Shown: positions 33,351-40,914 of the stretch, piece after piece
Layout: the number at the start of each line of letters is the position of its first letter
Numbering within the stretch: position 1 is the first letter of the stretch
Source of the DNA: Lactobacillus helsingborgensis
GTDB taxonomy: Bacteria > Bacillota > Bacilli > Lactobacillales > Lactobacillaceae
DNA length: 64,000 nucleotides
Direction of reading: 5' to 3'
Assembly: GCF_000970855.1 (NCBI RefSeq)
Contig: NZ_KQ034046.1
Coordinates: 311,053 to 375,052 of the forward strand
Notes under the pieces: generated by a model
What the model was told of the DNA's origin: nothing
Seen by the model: the letters and a program-made list of their open reading frames with translations, nothing else
The model's database searches: none
Made by a program: the position numbers and the translations under genes

Positions 33351-34322
33351 TTATTTAGGAGCTTTAATTGACTTGGGATCAATTCCCAGTGCCTTGGCCA
33401 TGCTCTTGTTTACCACTAATTTCATATCATGTGCTTTTTCGACTGGCATATTCGCTGGTTTAGCCTTACCAGATAAAATCTTGGCAGCCATTTTGCCAGT
33501 TTGTTCTCCTAGTAATTCGTAATCAATTCCAATTGAGGCCAAGCCACCAGTTCTAACTTGGTCAACTGAACTTGCTACTAAAGGAACTTTCTTTTCTTTA
33601 ACTACTTTGCCAACTACTGAAGCTGCTGAATCAAAGGTATTATCAGTAGGAACGAAAATGCCATCAACTTTTGAAGCCAGAGTTTCTGTTACTTGTTGGA
33701 CATCGTTAGTCGTATTTGCTGTTTTAATTAAAACTTTCACTCCCGCCTTTTTCAATGCAGCTGTTGCTAAGTCAGCCTGAATTTTGGAGTTTGATTCACC
33801 AGCGTTGTACATGATACCGATAGTTTTAGCCTTCGGAACAATTGACAGGAGCAGTTTGATCTGGCGTTTAATTGATACCATATCTGTTGTTCCCGTAATA
33901 TTCCTGCCCGGTTTCTCATCTGAATTAACGAGTTTGGCTGCTTTTAAATCAGTAACTGCGGTAACAACAGTAGGAATTTTTTGCGTAGCATTAGCCACAC
34001 TCTGAGCAGCTGGTGTTGCAATACCTAAAATCAAATCGGACTTTTCGTTGACTAGTTTTTCACTCATACTCTTTAAATTATCTTGATTATTTTGCGCATT
34101 CTGGTAATCAATTTTGAGATTTTTGCCTTCAACGAAGCCTTCTTCTTTTAATCCTTTTTTAAAACCTTTGTATGCCTTGTCTAATGACGGGTGCTGCACT
34201 ACTTGCAACACACCGACATGTTTAACTTCAGTGGTGGATTTGTCTGCTTTTTTACTGCTGCAACCGCCTAACGTCATTAATCCTACAATTGTAATTCCTG
34301 CAACTAATTTTCTCAAATGCAT
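33351..34322 (-). CDS. ABC substrate-binding lipoprotein (ABC_sub_bind family), copy 2
   Basis: This 323-residue paralogue of the receptor at 31956-32924 has lipobox TLGGC near residue 20 and the same motifs (HVGVLQVVQHPSLDKA, IGIMYNAGESNSKIQADL). It has its own promoter, leader peptide, attenuator and terminator. No permease or ATPase accompanies it, so it presumably docks on the neighbouring transporter, widening specificity or changing affinity. RBS GGAGG lies eight bases before ATG. The duplication covers the gene and its whole control region, so it arose as a tandem copy. Confidence 0.88.
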   Translation of the reverse strand: MHLRKLVAGITIVGLMTLGGCSSKKADKSTTEVKHVGVLQVVQHPSLDKAYKGFKKGLKEEGFVEGKNLKIDYQNAQNNQDNLKSMSEKLVNEKSDLILGIATPAAQSVANATQKIPTVVTAVTDLKAAKLVNSDEKPGRNITGTTDMVSIKRQIKLLLSIVPKAKTIGIMYNAGESNSKIQADLATAALKKAGVKVLIKTANTTNDVQQVTETLASKVDGIFVPTDNTFDSAASVVGKVVKEKKVPLVASSVDQVRTGGLASIGIDYELLGEQTGKMAAKILSGKAKPANMPVEKAHDMKLVVNKSMAKALGIDPKSIKAPK

Positions 34323-34333
34323 CTTGTGCCTCC

Positions 34334-34507
34334 ATAAAAAATACCCACTTACTTCTAAGCGGGTACACAGGAATTAAATTACCAAAATGATTGGATGTGG
34401 TTAGCCACTTAGAAAGCTATGTGGCTAACCATACTAAAAGAGCCTAGCCATCATAGATAAATTCAAACTTGAGTTTCGTTTGAATTCATCTAGATGAACC
34501 CAAACGC
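34334..34507 (-). promoter_or_regulatory. Attenuator 2: paralogous RNA switch before receptor copy 2
   Basis: It has the same order of elements as attenuator 1. A 16-bp helix forms between the end of the leader peptide and a segment at about 34444-34459. A hairpin GGUUAGCCAC/GUGGCUAACC (34399-34430) and the terminator UACCCGCUUA/UAAGUGGGUA with a U run (34335-34366) follow. The alternative UUUCUAAGUGG/CCGCUUAGAAG antiterminator again has 11 pairs. Base changes between copies keep pairing (GUUAAUC becomes GCUAACC; ACUUAG becomes GCUUAG), which supports the structure. Confidence 0.75.
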
Positions 34508-34564
34508 TTATCTATAGTAGCTAAGGTAATAACGATTATTTAGCTGTTTACTAAAAGTAATCAT
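34508..34564 (-). CDS. Leader peptide 2 (18 residues, aromatic-rich)
   Basis: ATG (34564) follows GGAGG (34574-34578) by nine bases, as in leader 1. The peptide reads MITFSK, then QLNNRYYLSYYR and stop. Only the C-terminal 12 residues match leader 1; the N-terminal part is unrelated. Conserved are the RYY pair, the SY pair and the final Arg (AGA codon) before stop. The end of the frame is the 5' strand of the first helix of attenuator 2. Confidence 0.8.
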   Translation of the reverse strand: MITFSKQLNNRYYLSYYR

Positions 34565-34593
34565 TAAAACTTACCTCCAACTTCGATAATCGC

Positions 34594-34622
34594 ATTATAA
34601 AAAAATAAAAAATTAAAGTCAA
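34594..34622 (-). promoter_or_regulatory. Promoter of receptor copy 2
   Basis: TTGACT (34617-34622) and TATAAT (34594-34599) are 17 bp apart on the minus strand, 30 bp before the leader-peptide ATG, the same geometry as at copy 1. Confidence 0.9.
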
Positions 34623-34820
34623 GTATTAATTTTACTTTTATTTAGTTTAAAAATAAAATCTTGTTGGATATTGGGACAAAAACGCTCTATTGATATAAGT
34701 AGTAAAATTTTGCAGTTGGCTTTACAAAACCCGCTATAGAAGCATCTTTTAGCACTTCTCTGACAGTAGCTTCAGCTATGGTTAAAACAATTTTACTTTA
34801 TGACCTGCTGTTAAAATTAA

Positions 34821-34850
34821 TTAGTAAGCGCTCTTTTTAATCGTTATAAT
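34821..34850 (+). promoter_or_regulatory. Candidate promoter of the LevR-type gene
   Basis: TATAAT (34845-34850) lies 31 bp before the start, with a weak -35 (TTAGTA, 34821-34826). The overlapping AGTAAGCGCTCTTT is only partly cre-like. The preceding 34625-34815 stretch holds no gene I can identify. Confidence 0.45.
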
Positions 34851-34880
34851 ACAGATAATAAAAACATGGGGGAAATAAAC

Positions 34881-37442
34881 ATGAAGGCAGCTAAAGAAAG
34901 AGTGCTAAAGCAAATAGATGAATTACCGGATAACGTGACAATTGCGACAAGCGAACTAGCTGAGAAACTAAATTTATCCAGATCAGTAGTTAGTCACTAT
35001 TTAAATCAATTGCTTAAAGACAAGAAAGTACAAAAAATTACTCAAAGACCAGTTAGGTGGGCTAAAATTTCTGCTGCCAATTTTTCTGATCAAGCAGCTT
35101 TTAAGAACGTGATTGGAAATAGTGGCTCGCTTAAAAAGGCAATCGCACAAATTAGTGCGGCAGCAGCTTATCCACCTGCTGGGTTGAACGTCTTAATTAC
35201 CGGTAAGTCAGGCGTAGGAAAAAGCTTTTTGGCCAGTAAATTATACTCGTATTCTAAGGAAATAGGCGTGATTGGCAAAAAGGCTCCGTATATCGTTTTA
35301 AACTGTGCCAATTATGCCAATAATCCTGAACTTGTGTCCAGTATGCTCTTTGGCTATGTTCAAGGAGCTTTTACCGGGGCAGACACGGATAAAGAGGGAT
35401 TATTAAAAGAGGCGGATGGCGGCTATTTGTTTTTAGATGAAGTACACAGGCTCAGTAGTGAAAATCAGGAAAAACTCTTTAGCTTTATTGATTCTGGCGA
35501 ATTTTACAAAATGGGTGATAATGCTCACGCTTGTAAAGCAAATGTCAGGTTGATTATGGCAACAACCGAAAAGCCGGAAGCTGTTTTGTTGCCCACATTT
35601 TTGAGACGCATTCCCGTCCGCATAAAATTACCGGATTATATTGAGCGTCCAATTGATGAACGGCTGCAACTAATTAATTCTCTGTTTTTGCATGAAGCTC
35701 ATAAGATAAATAAAAAGATTGTAATTGATCAAAAGGTAGTTTCAGCACTTTTACAGCTAAAGCATACTGGTAATATCGGCTATTTGAAAAATATTGTGAA
35801 AGTTTCTTGTGCCACAGCCTATCATGACAGCAGTAGTGCGGAAACAATCACCTTAAAACTAAAAGACTTGGATTTGGCTTCTTTGCCGCATTTTAAAGAT
35901 TATGGTGCCTTGACAGTTGATCCTAATGAAAAAAACCGGTACACACCACGTATCAGTTTAACCGCGAAACTATTAGAAATAACTTCTGCTTTACAAGAAC
36001 TCAGCACGGATTTTACCAATACCAATTTAAATGCCTGTCGTTTACAGATTCAGGCGCTTAATAAATTTATTACGCAAGGGATGCTGGCATCAGGATTGCA
36101 TGTGCAACACAATTATCTTTTTAAAAAAATCATCACCAACCAGTACGGCTTGAACAAAACGGACTATTTGGAACCGGTCATGTATGTTCTGTATGAGCGT
36201 CATTTTAAACCCAACTGCGACAAAGAAAAGCTCACAGAAGTTATAACTACTCATTTACCAAGATCGCTGCATGTTGCCAGTAAATTTTATGAAAAATTAT
36301 CCGTTCTTGATGAGGAAAGTCAAACCAGTTTAGCGTTAATTTTAGCATTACTTTTAAGTGATCACGTGGATGAAAATATTCAGCTGCGCGGATTAATGGT
36401 GGCACATGGAGAAAGCACGGCAACCAGCATTCAGGCTGTGGTAAATTCTCTATGTGGCAATTATGTTTTTGATGCGATTGATATGCCTATTGATGCCGAC
36501 ATTGCGACAATTATTAATGAAGCTAATAAGTTGATCAGCAGTTTTAATACCACTAATGGCTTCATATTAATGGTTGATATGGGATCGCTGAGCCAACTCT
36601 ATAGTCAAATCAGTGCACAATTAGATGGTGATTTATTAGTCGTCAATAATTTGACGACTTTAACTGCTTTAGATTTAGCACTCAAAATGAAGCAGAATTT
36701 ACCTTTTAAACAAATTGCAGAAAAGGCCGATAAAGACTATGACATTGGTGTCAAATATTACGAAGGCTTTTCTCAGTCAATGAACATCTTAGTCTCGTGT
36801 ATTTCCGGGTTGGGTATAGCTGAGAAAATTAGTGATATCATTCGGGACTATTTACCTGCCAGCATAAAGGTGATCCCCTTAGGCTATAATTCACTAAAAG
36901 AAAAAATTGCCGGCAAAAAATGGTCCTACTTTGACCGAACTTTATTTGTGCTGACTACTATTGATTTAACGGAAAAAGTTAAATTTAACCACATGAATCT
37001 GTATGACATACTGGATTCCAGTGGTGAAAATAAGTTGAAAAAATGGCTTTCTCCTTATCTGACCCCAAAGCAGATGGAGAACTTCAACAACCAATTACTG
37101 CGGTTCTTTTCTAAAGAGGGTATTTCTGAACGTTTAAGTTTTTTAAATCCCGATGTAGTTTTAAGTGAAGTGGAAACCATTAATAAAAAATACGAGGACT
37201 TTTATAATTTAAGGTTAGATGGCAAGGTTAAATTAAACTTATACATGCACATTGCCCTGATGATTGAACGTTCAATGATGCACAACACGACTGAAGTCGA
37301 AGTTGAACCCAAGTCAGACAAAGAAAAAGGCTTTTTTAAAATTACCAAGAGTATTTTTCAGCCTATTGAAATCAAATACAACATTAAGGTTTCTAGTTAT
37401 GAAATGTCATTGTTGTACGAGTTGTTTAAACAGTTTATTTAA
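34881..37442 (+). CDS. levR: Sigma-54-dependent PTS activator, LevR/ManR type
   Basis: The regulator of about 853 residues has an N-terminal winged helix (IATSELAEKLNLSRSVVSHY). The AAA+ domain has Walker A TGKSGVGKS near residue 108, the sigma-54-contacting GAFTGA and Walker B GGYLFLDEVHRL. Two PTS regulation domains flank an EIIA-Man-like domain (VAHGESTATSI) and an EIIB-Gat-like domain (LVSCISGLGIAEK). PTS phosphorylation should tune it. It lies immediately upstream of a perfect -24/-12 promoter and a mannose-family PTS, and rpoN is encoded a few genes on. Start ATG 34881 follows GGGGGAA. Confidence 0.92.
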   Translation: MKAAKERVLKQIDELPDNVTIATSELAEKLNLSRSVVSHYLNQLLKDKKVQKITQRPVRWAKISAANFSDQAAFKNVIGNSGSLKKAIAQISAAAAYPPAGLNVLITGKSGVGKSFLASKLYSYSKEIGVIGKKAPYIVLNCANYANNPELVSSMLFGYVQGAFTGADTDKEGLLKEADGGYLFLDEVHRLSSENQEKLFSFIDSGEFYKMGDNAHACKANVRLIMATTEKPEAVLLPTFLRRIPVRIKLPDYIERPIDERLQLINSLFLHEAHKINKKIVIDQKVVSALLQLKHTGNIGYLKNIVKVSCATAYHDSSSAETITLKLKDLDLASLPHFKDYGALTVDPNEKNRYTPRISLTAKLLEITSALQELSTDFTNTNLNACRLQIQALNKFITQGMLASGLHVQHNYLFKKIITNQYGLNKTDYLEPVMYVLYERHFKPNCDKEKLTEVITTHLPRSLHVASKFYEKLSVLDEESQTSLALILALLLSDHVDENIQLRGLMVAHGESTATSIQAVVNSLCGNYVFDAIDMPIDADIATIINEANKLISSFNTTNGFILMVDMGSLSQLYSQISAQLDGDLLVVNNLTTLTALDLALKMKQNLPFKQIAEKADKDYDIGVKYYEGFSQSMNILVSCISGLGIAEKISDIIRDYLPASIKVIPLGYNSLKEKIAGKKWSYFDRTLFVLTTIDLTEKVKFNHMNLYDILDSSGENKLKKWLSPYLTPKQMENFNNQLLRFFSKEGISERLSFLNPDVVLSEVETINKKYEDFYNLRLDGKVKLNLYMHIALMIERSMMHNTTEVEVEPKSDKEKGFFKITKSIFQPIEIKYNIKVSSYEMSLLYELFKQFI

Positions 37443-37495
37443 AAGTGTTTAATAATGCAAAAAGAAGTATTTAGATTTTAAACACTTCTTTTTTT
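37443..37495 (+). terminator. Terminator of the LevR-type gene
   Basis: AAGTGTTTAA pairs with TTTAAACACTT across a long loop and is followed by eight T residues. A competing AAGAAGT/ACTTCTT stem overlaps it. It separates the activator from the sigma-54 promoter 29 bp downstream. Confidence 0.75.
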
Positions 37496-37523
37496 GTTGC
37501 CTTCATTTCGGGCTTTACATTAC

Positions 37524-37540
37524 TTGGCACGTCTTTTGCT
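37524..37540 (+). promoter_or_regulatory. Sigma-54 (-24/-12) promoter
   Basis: TTGGCACGTCTTTTGCT matches the sigma-54 consensus TGGCAC-N5-TTGC, with GG and GC separated by exactly 10 bases. It lies 42 bp before the EIIA gene and just after the LevR-type activator. It predicts that the PTS, and possibly rpoN, depend on RpoN and LevR. Confidence 0.93.
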
Positions 37541-37581
37541 AAAGAGTTAGTGATGATTGATTTAGGAAAAGGAGTGACAAG

Positions 37582-37995
37582 ATGACAGACATATTAATTG
37601 CCAGTCACGGACATTTTGCCAGCGGCTTAAAAAGTTCCATTGATATTTTAACGGGAATGGCAAAAAAGATTCAGGTGATTGATGCGTATGTTGATAAATC
37701 TGATTATACGAAGCAAATTACGGATTTTATTCAAAACGCTAAACGTCCAGCCGTCATTTTTACTGATTTAAAGGGAGGTAGTGTAAATCAGAAGGTTGTT
37801 TTAAAGGCGGCCCAAGAAAAAGACATTTTTATTGTTACTCAAACCAACCTTGCAGTTGTATTGGCAGTCTTTTTAGACAATGAAAAGCTTACGAAACAAC
37901 ATTTGCAGGATTTAATTAATCAAAGCCAAGTTGAACTGTTTCAACTTAATGATGGTGATGAGTCGAGCACTCAAGAAGATGAATTTTTTGGATAA
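37582..37995 (+). CDS. Mannose-family PTS EIIA (LevD-type)
   Basis: The 137-residue EIIA has its phosphorylated His9 in ILIASHGHFASGLKSS and the strand VIFTDLKGGSVNQK. It is a stand-alone EIIA, as in the fructose/mannose Lev systems, not fused to EIIB as in ManL. The acidic tail SSTQEDEFFG is typical. It is first in the sigma-54-dependent operon, with RBS AAAGGAGTG, and is followed 11 bp later by EIIB. Confidence 0.9.
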   Translation: MTDILIASHGHFASGLKSSIDILTGMAKKIQVIDAYVDKSDYTKQITDFIQNAKRPAVIFTDLKGGSVNQKVVLKAAQEKDIFIVTQTNLAVVLAVFLDNEKLTKQHLQDLINQSQVELFQLNDGDESSTQEDEFFG

Positions 37996-38006
37996 GGAGA
38001 AATAAA

Positions 38007-38498
38007 ATGATTGCACAACTTAGAGTAGATGACCGTTTAATTCACGGTCAAGTTGCATTAGTTTGGACCAAAGAACTGAATACACCAGGAATTATTGTAG
38101 CTAACGATAATGCCGCTAATAATCAAATGGTCCAGATGACGCTAAAAATGGCAACGCCAACGGGTAAAAAACTGCTAATTAGAACAGTTGATGATGCTAT
38201 TAAAGTTTTTAACAATCCTAAGGGCGCCAATATGAGAATTTTTGCTCTGACCAATAGCGTTAAAGATGCACTGAAAATTGCCCAAAACGTTAAGGATATT
38301 GAAGGAATAAACGTTGCTAACGTTGGTCGCTTTGCCAAAGATGCCAATGATGCGGTTCAGCTTTCTTCAACCTTAATGCTGTCGCAAGATGAATTGAAGT
38401 CTTTAAAAGAACTGGCTAGTTTAGATATTCCTGTCTTTAACCAAGTGGTGCCAAGTAACGCCAAGACACCAATTAAAACCTTATTGAAAAACAAATAA
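38007..38498 (+). CDS. Mannose-family PTS EIIB (LevE-type)
   Basis: The 163-residue EIIB has the signature LRVDDRLIHGQVALVWTKEL with phosphorylated His13, and later VANVGRFAKDA. It transfers phosphate from EIIA to the incoming hexose. It sits between EIIA and EIIC in the operon with RBS AAGGAG. Sequence clearly differs from the sorbose EIIB at 25469, so the two systems are separate. Confidence 0.92.
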   Translation: MIAQLRVDDRLIHGQVALVWTKELNTPGIIVANDNAANNQMVQMTLKMATPTGKKLLIRTVDDAIKVFNNPKGANMRIFALTNSVKDALKIAQNVKDIEGINVANVGRFAKDANDAVQLSSTLMLSQDELKSLKELASLDIPVFNQVVPSNAKTPIKTLLKNK

Positions 38499-38524
38499 TG
38501 ACTTAACTTTGAAGGAGGTAAATT

Positions 38525-39364
38525 ATGTTACAAACAGCCTTTCTGGCAGCCCTCTGTGTTTTTATCTGCTTAGGCGGAAACTGGCTCTGGGGTCAAACAA
38601 TGATTGAGCGACCATTAGTGGTTGGTACAATTATGGGCTTAATTATGGGAGATATGAGAACCGGTATCTTAATCGGAGCATCTCTTGAAGCTATTTTCAT
38701 GGGCGCCGTTGATATTGGTGGTGCGCTCTCGGCTGAGCCTGTTACTGCTACAGTATTGGCAACTACTTTTGCAATTACTTTAGGGGTTAACACGAAAGCA
38801 GCCTTGGCTTTAGCTGTGCCCATCGGAGTTTTTGCGGCATTTATCTTAATGTTTATGAAGAACGTAGTGATGAATATTTTTGCGCCGCTGGTTGATAAAG
38901 TAGCTAGTGATGATAATTCTAAGGGCTTAACCAGACTTCATTTTGGGATGTGGTTTTTGAATTATTTTATCTTTTCATTAGTTACATTCTTCGCAGTTTT
39001 AGCCGGTGCTCGTCCGGTGCAACAATTAGTTGCGAAAATTCCTGCCAACTTAATGGCTGGTTTGGCAGCAACTGGTGGATTGCTTCCTGCTGTTGGTTTT
39101 GCTATCTTGATGAGAATGTTATGGAGTAAGCAACTTTCACCATACTACTTTTTAGGTTTTATCTTAGCTGCATATATGAATTTGCCATCAGTCGCTGTGG
39201 CTGCAGTCGGCATCATTATTGTTGTTATTCAATGGATCCGTGATAAGCAAATCATGGACATTGAAAATAAGCAAAAAGAAATGGTAGCTATGCCACATAA
39301 TGAAAATCAGACCAAGAGTACTGAAACAGCTGCTGAACAAGAAGAGGAGGACTTTTTCTCATGA
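38525..39364 (+). CDS. Mannose-family PTS EIIC (LevF-type)
   Basis: The 279-residue membrane protein has the EIIC signature GLIMGDMRTGILIGASLEAIFMG and a GGALSAEPVTATVLATTFAI stretch. About eight hydrophobic segments and a charged C-terminal tail (EQEEEDFFS) are present. Its last codons overlap the EIID start by four bases. RBS GAAGGAGG precedes the ATG strongly. Confidence 0.92.
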   Translation: MLQTAFLAALCVFICLGGNWLWGQTMIERPLVVGTIMGLIMGDMRTGILIGASLEAIFMGAVDIGGALSAEPVTATVLATTFAITLGVNTKAALALAVPIGVFAAFILMFMKNVVMNIFAPLVDKVASDDNSKGLTRLHFGMWFLNYFIFSLVTFFAVLAGARPVQQLVAKIPANLMAGLAATGGLLPAVGFAILMRMLWSKQLSPYYFLGFILAAYMNLPSVAVAAVGIIIVVIQWIRDKQIMDIENKQKEMVAMPHNENQTKSTETAAEQEEEDFFS

Positions 39365-40188
39365 AATTAACTAAAGATGTATCACCGACAGACAAGAAAA
39401 TAATTAATCGAATTTTTTGGCGTTCATTCACAGTTTTTGCCAGCCGGGTAGGAGCAACTAAAGCCCATGCCCCTGGTTTCATGTATTCAATCATGCCCGC
39501 TCTTGATGAATACTATAAAAATGACAAAGAGGGTCACCGTAAAGCAATGATGCGCCATACAACTTGGTACAATATTACGCAAAATGTGGGTACTTTTGTA
39601 ATGGGACTAGTTGCTTCAATGGAGAAAAAGACTGCCCAAGACCCTAATTTTGACCCTGAAACCACGGTTGCGATCAAAACTTCCTTAATGGGGCCATTAT
39701 CTGGTATCGGCGATTCAATTTTCTGGGGAGTATTGAGAGTTATCGCTGCCGGTGTTGGTATTAGTCTGGCCAGTCAGGGCTCTATCTTGGGACCACTTCT
39801 TTTCTTAATAATTTATAATGTACCGTCAATTTTAACGAGGTATTACTTAACTTACATGGGCTTCACTTTGGGTGACACTTTTATTCAAAATATGTATGAA
39901 AGTGGCAGTATGAAGTTACTGAATAAGGCTGCTTCAACTTTAGGATTAATGATGATCGGCTGTATGACGGCGACAATGGTGCAATTTAAGTCTAAGTTAA
40001 GTATTCCGATTACTGGCGGCAAGCCAATTTTAATTCAGACATACCTTGACCAATTGTGGAAAGGATTAGTACCTTTACTGGTTACTCTTGGCTGCTACTG
40101 GCTTTTATCTAAAAAGGTTAATGTTAACTGGATTTTATTAGGAGTACTTGTTTTAGCAATTATTTTAGGATTAATTGGAGTGGTTTAA
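39361..40188 (+). CDS. Mannose-family PTS EIID (LevG-type)
   Basis: The 275-residue EIID has KKIINRIFWRSFTVFASRVG at the start, MRHTTWYNITQNVGTFVMG, SLMGPLSGIGDSIFWGVLR and two C-terminal helices. In related lactic acid bacteria and Listeria, the mannose EIIC/EIID pair is also the receptor of class IIa bacteriocins. Whether this one serves so is unknown. Its stop is directly followed by the TTG start of the MgtC-like gene. Confidence 0.92.
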   Translation: MKLTKDVSPTDKKIINRIFWRSFTVFASRVGATKAHAPGFMYSIMPALDEYYKNDKEGHRKAMMRHTTWYNITQNVGTFVMGLVASMEKKTAQDPNFDPETTVAIKTSLMGPLSGIGDSIFWGVLRVIAAGVGISLASQGSILGPLLFLIIYNVPSILTRYYLTYMGFTLGDTFIQNMYESGSMKLLNKAASTLGLMMIGCMTATMVQFKSKLSIPITGGKPILIQTYLDQLWKGLVPLLVTLGCYWLLSKKVNVNWILLGVLVLAIILGLIGVV

Positions 40189-40893
40189 TTGGATATAGCC
40201 GTGACACTGCCGGAAATTATTGCTAGATTAGCTTTATCTATCGTAATTGCAAGTGTTATTGGTTTTGATCGAGAACATAAAAATAGGCCAGCAGGAATAA
40301 AAACCCACGTTTTAGTTTGTGTTGGTGCTTGTATAATCGCTTTAATTCAAAAAAAGATTGGTTTTGATGCTCTGCAGATAGCAAACGCACAGCCTAAAAT
40401 GGCAGGTGTTGTCAGGGCAGATGAAGCCCGTTTAATTGCGCAGGTTGTTTCGGGAATAGGATTTTTGGGAGCAGGAACTATTTTGGTTCAGCACCGGACG
40501 ATCTTAGGACTGACTACCGCGGCCAGTTTATGGGCAGTTGCTGGAATAGGATTGGCTTTAGGTATGGGTGATTATGCAATTGGAGTAGTAGGAGCAATAG
40601 CAGTAATTATAGTTTTGGTTTTTTCAAAAAGATTGATCCACATTCATCCAATGAAAAAGCTGGAGATAAAATATAAGCACAAAGTAGAAACAAAAGAATT
40701 TATCAACGATTATTTTAAGAAACATAATATTACTGTTGTCAACGTAAATTTTAAAGTCACGCAAAACTTAAATGATATAACCTATGTTAATATATATGAT
40801 ATAGAAACCCCACGTTCTATTGATTATGCAAATATAATTGAAGATCTGTCTATGAATAAGAATGTCATGGAAATTCAATTAGTAAGTATTTAG
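40189..40893 (+). CDS. MgtC/SapB-family membrane protein
   Basis: This 234-residue protein shows the MgtC pattern: LSIVIASVIGFDREHKNRPAG near the start, KTHVLVCVGACIIALIQ, AQVVSGIGFLGAGTILVQ and LTTAASLWAVAGIGLALG. A soluble C-terminal ACT-like domain follows (about 150-234). Such proteins are linked to magnesium and pH stress or to regulation of membrane ATPase in other bacteria. It starts with TTG, adjacent to the EIID stop, with GGAG eight bases upstream, so it appears to be part of the PTS operon. That is unusual company and suggests coregulation. Confidence 0.85.
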   Translation: MDIAVTLPEIIARLALSIVIASVIGFDREHKNRPAGIKTHVLVCVGACIIALIQKKIGFDALQIANAQPKMAGVVRADEARLIAQVVSGIGFLGAGTILVQHRTILGLTTAASLWAVAGIGLALGMGDYAIGVVGAIAVIIVLVFSKRLIHIHPMKKLEIKYKHKVETKEFINDYFKKHNITVVNVNFKVTQNLNDITYVNIYDIETPRSIDYANIIEDLSMNKNVMEIQLVSI

Positions 40894-40914
40894 GTTCATT
40901 AAGGAGAAAAGCCG

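Noticed and set aside
34660-34815. Possible gene remnant on the minus strand (KIVLTIAEATVREVLKDA)
   Set aside because: Only about 35 open codons, no start and no family recognised.
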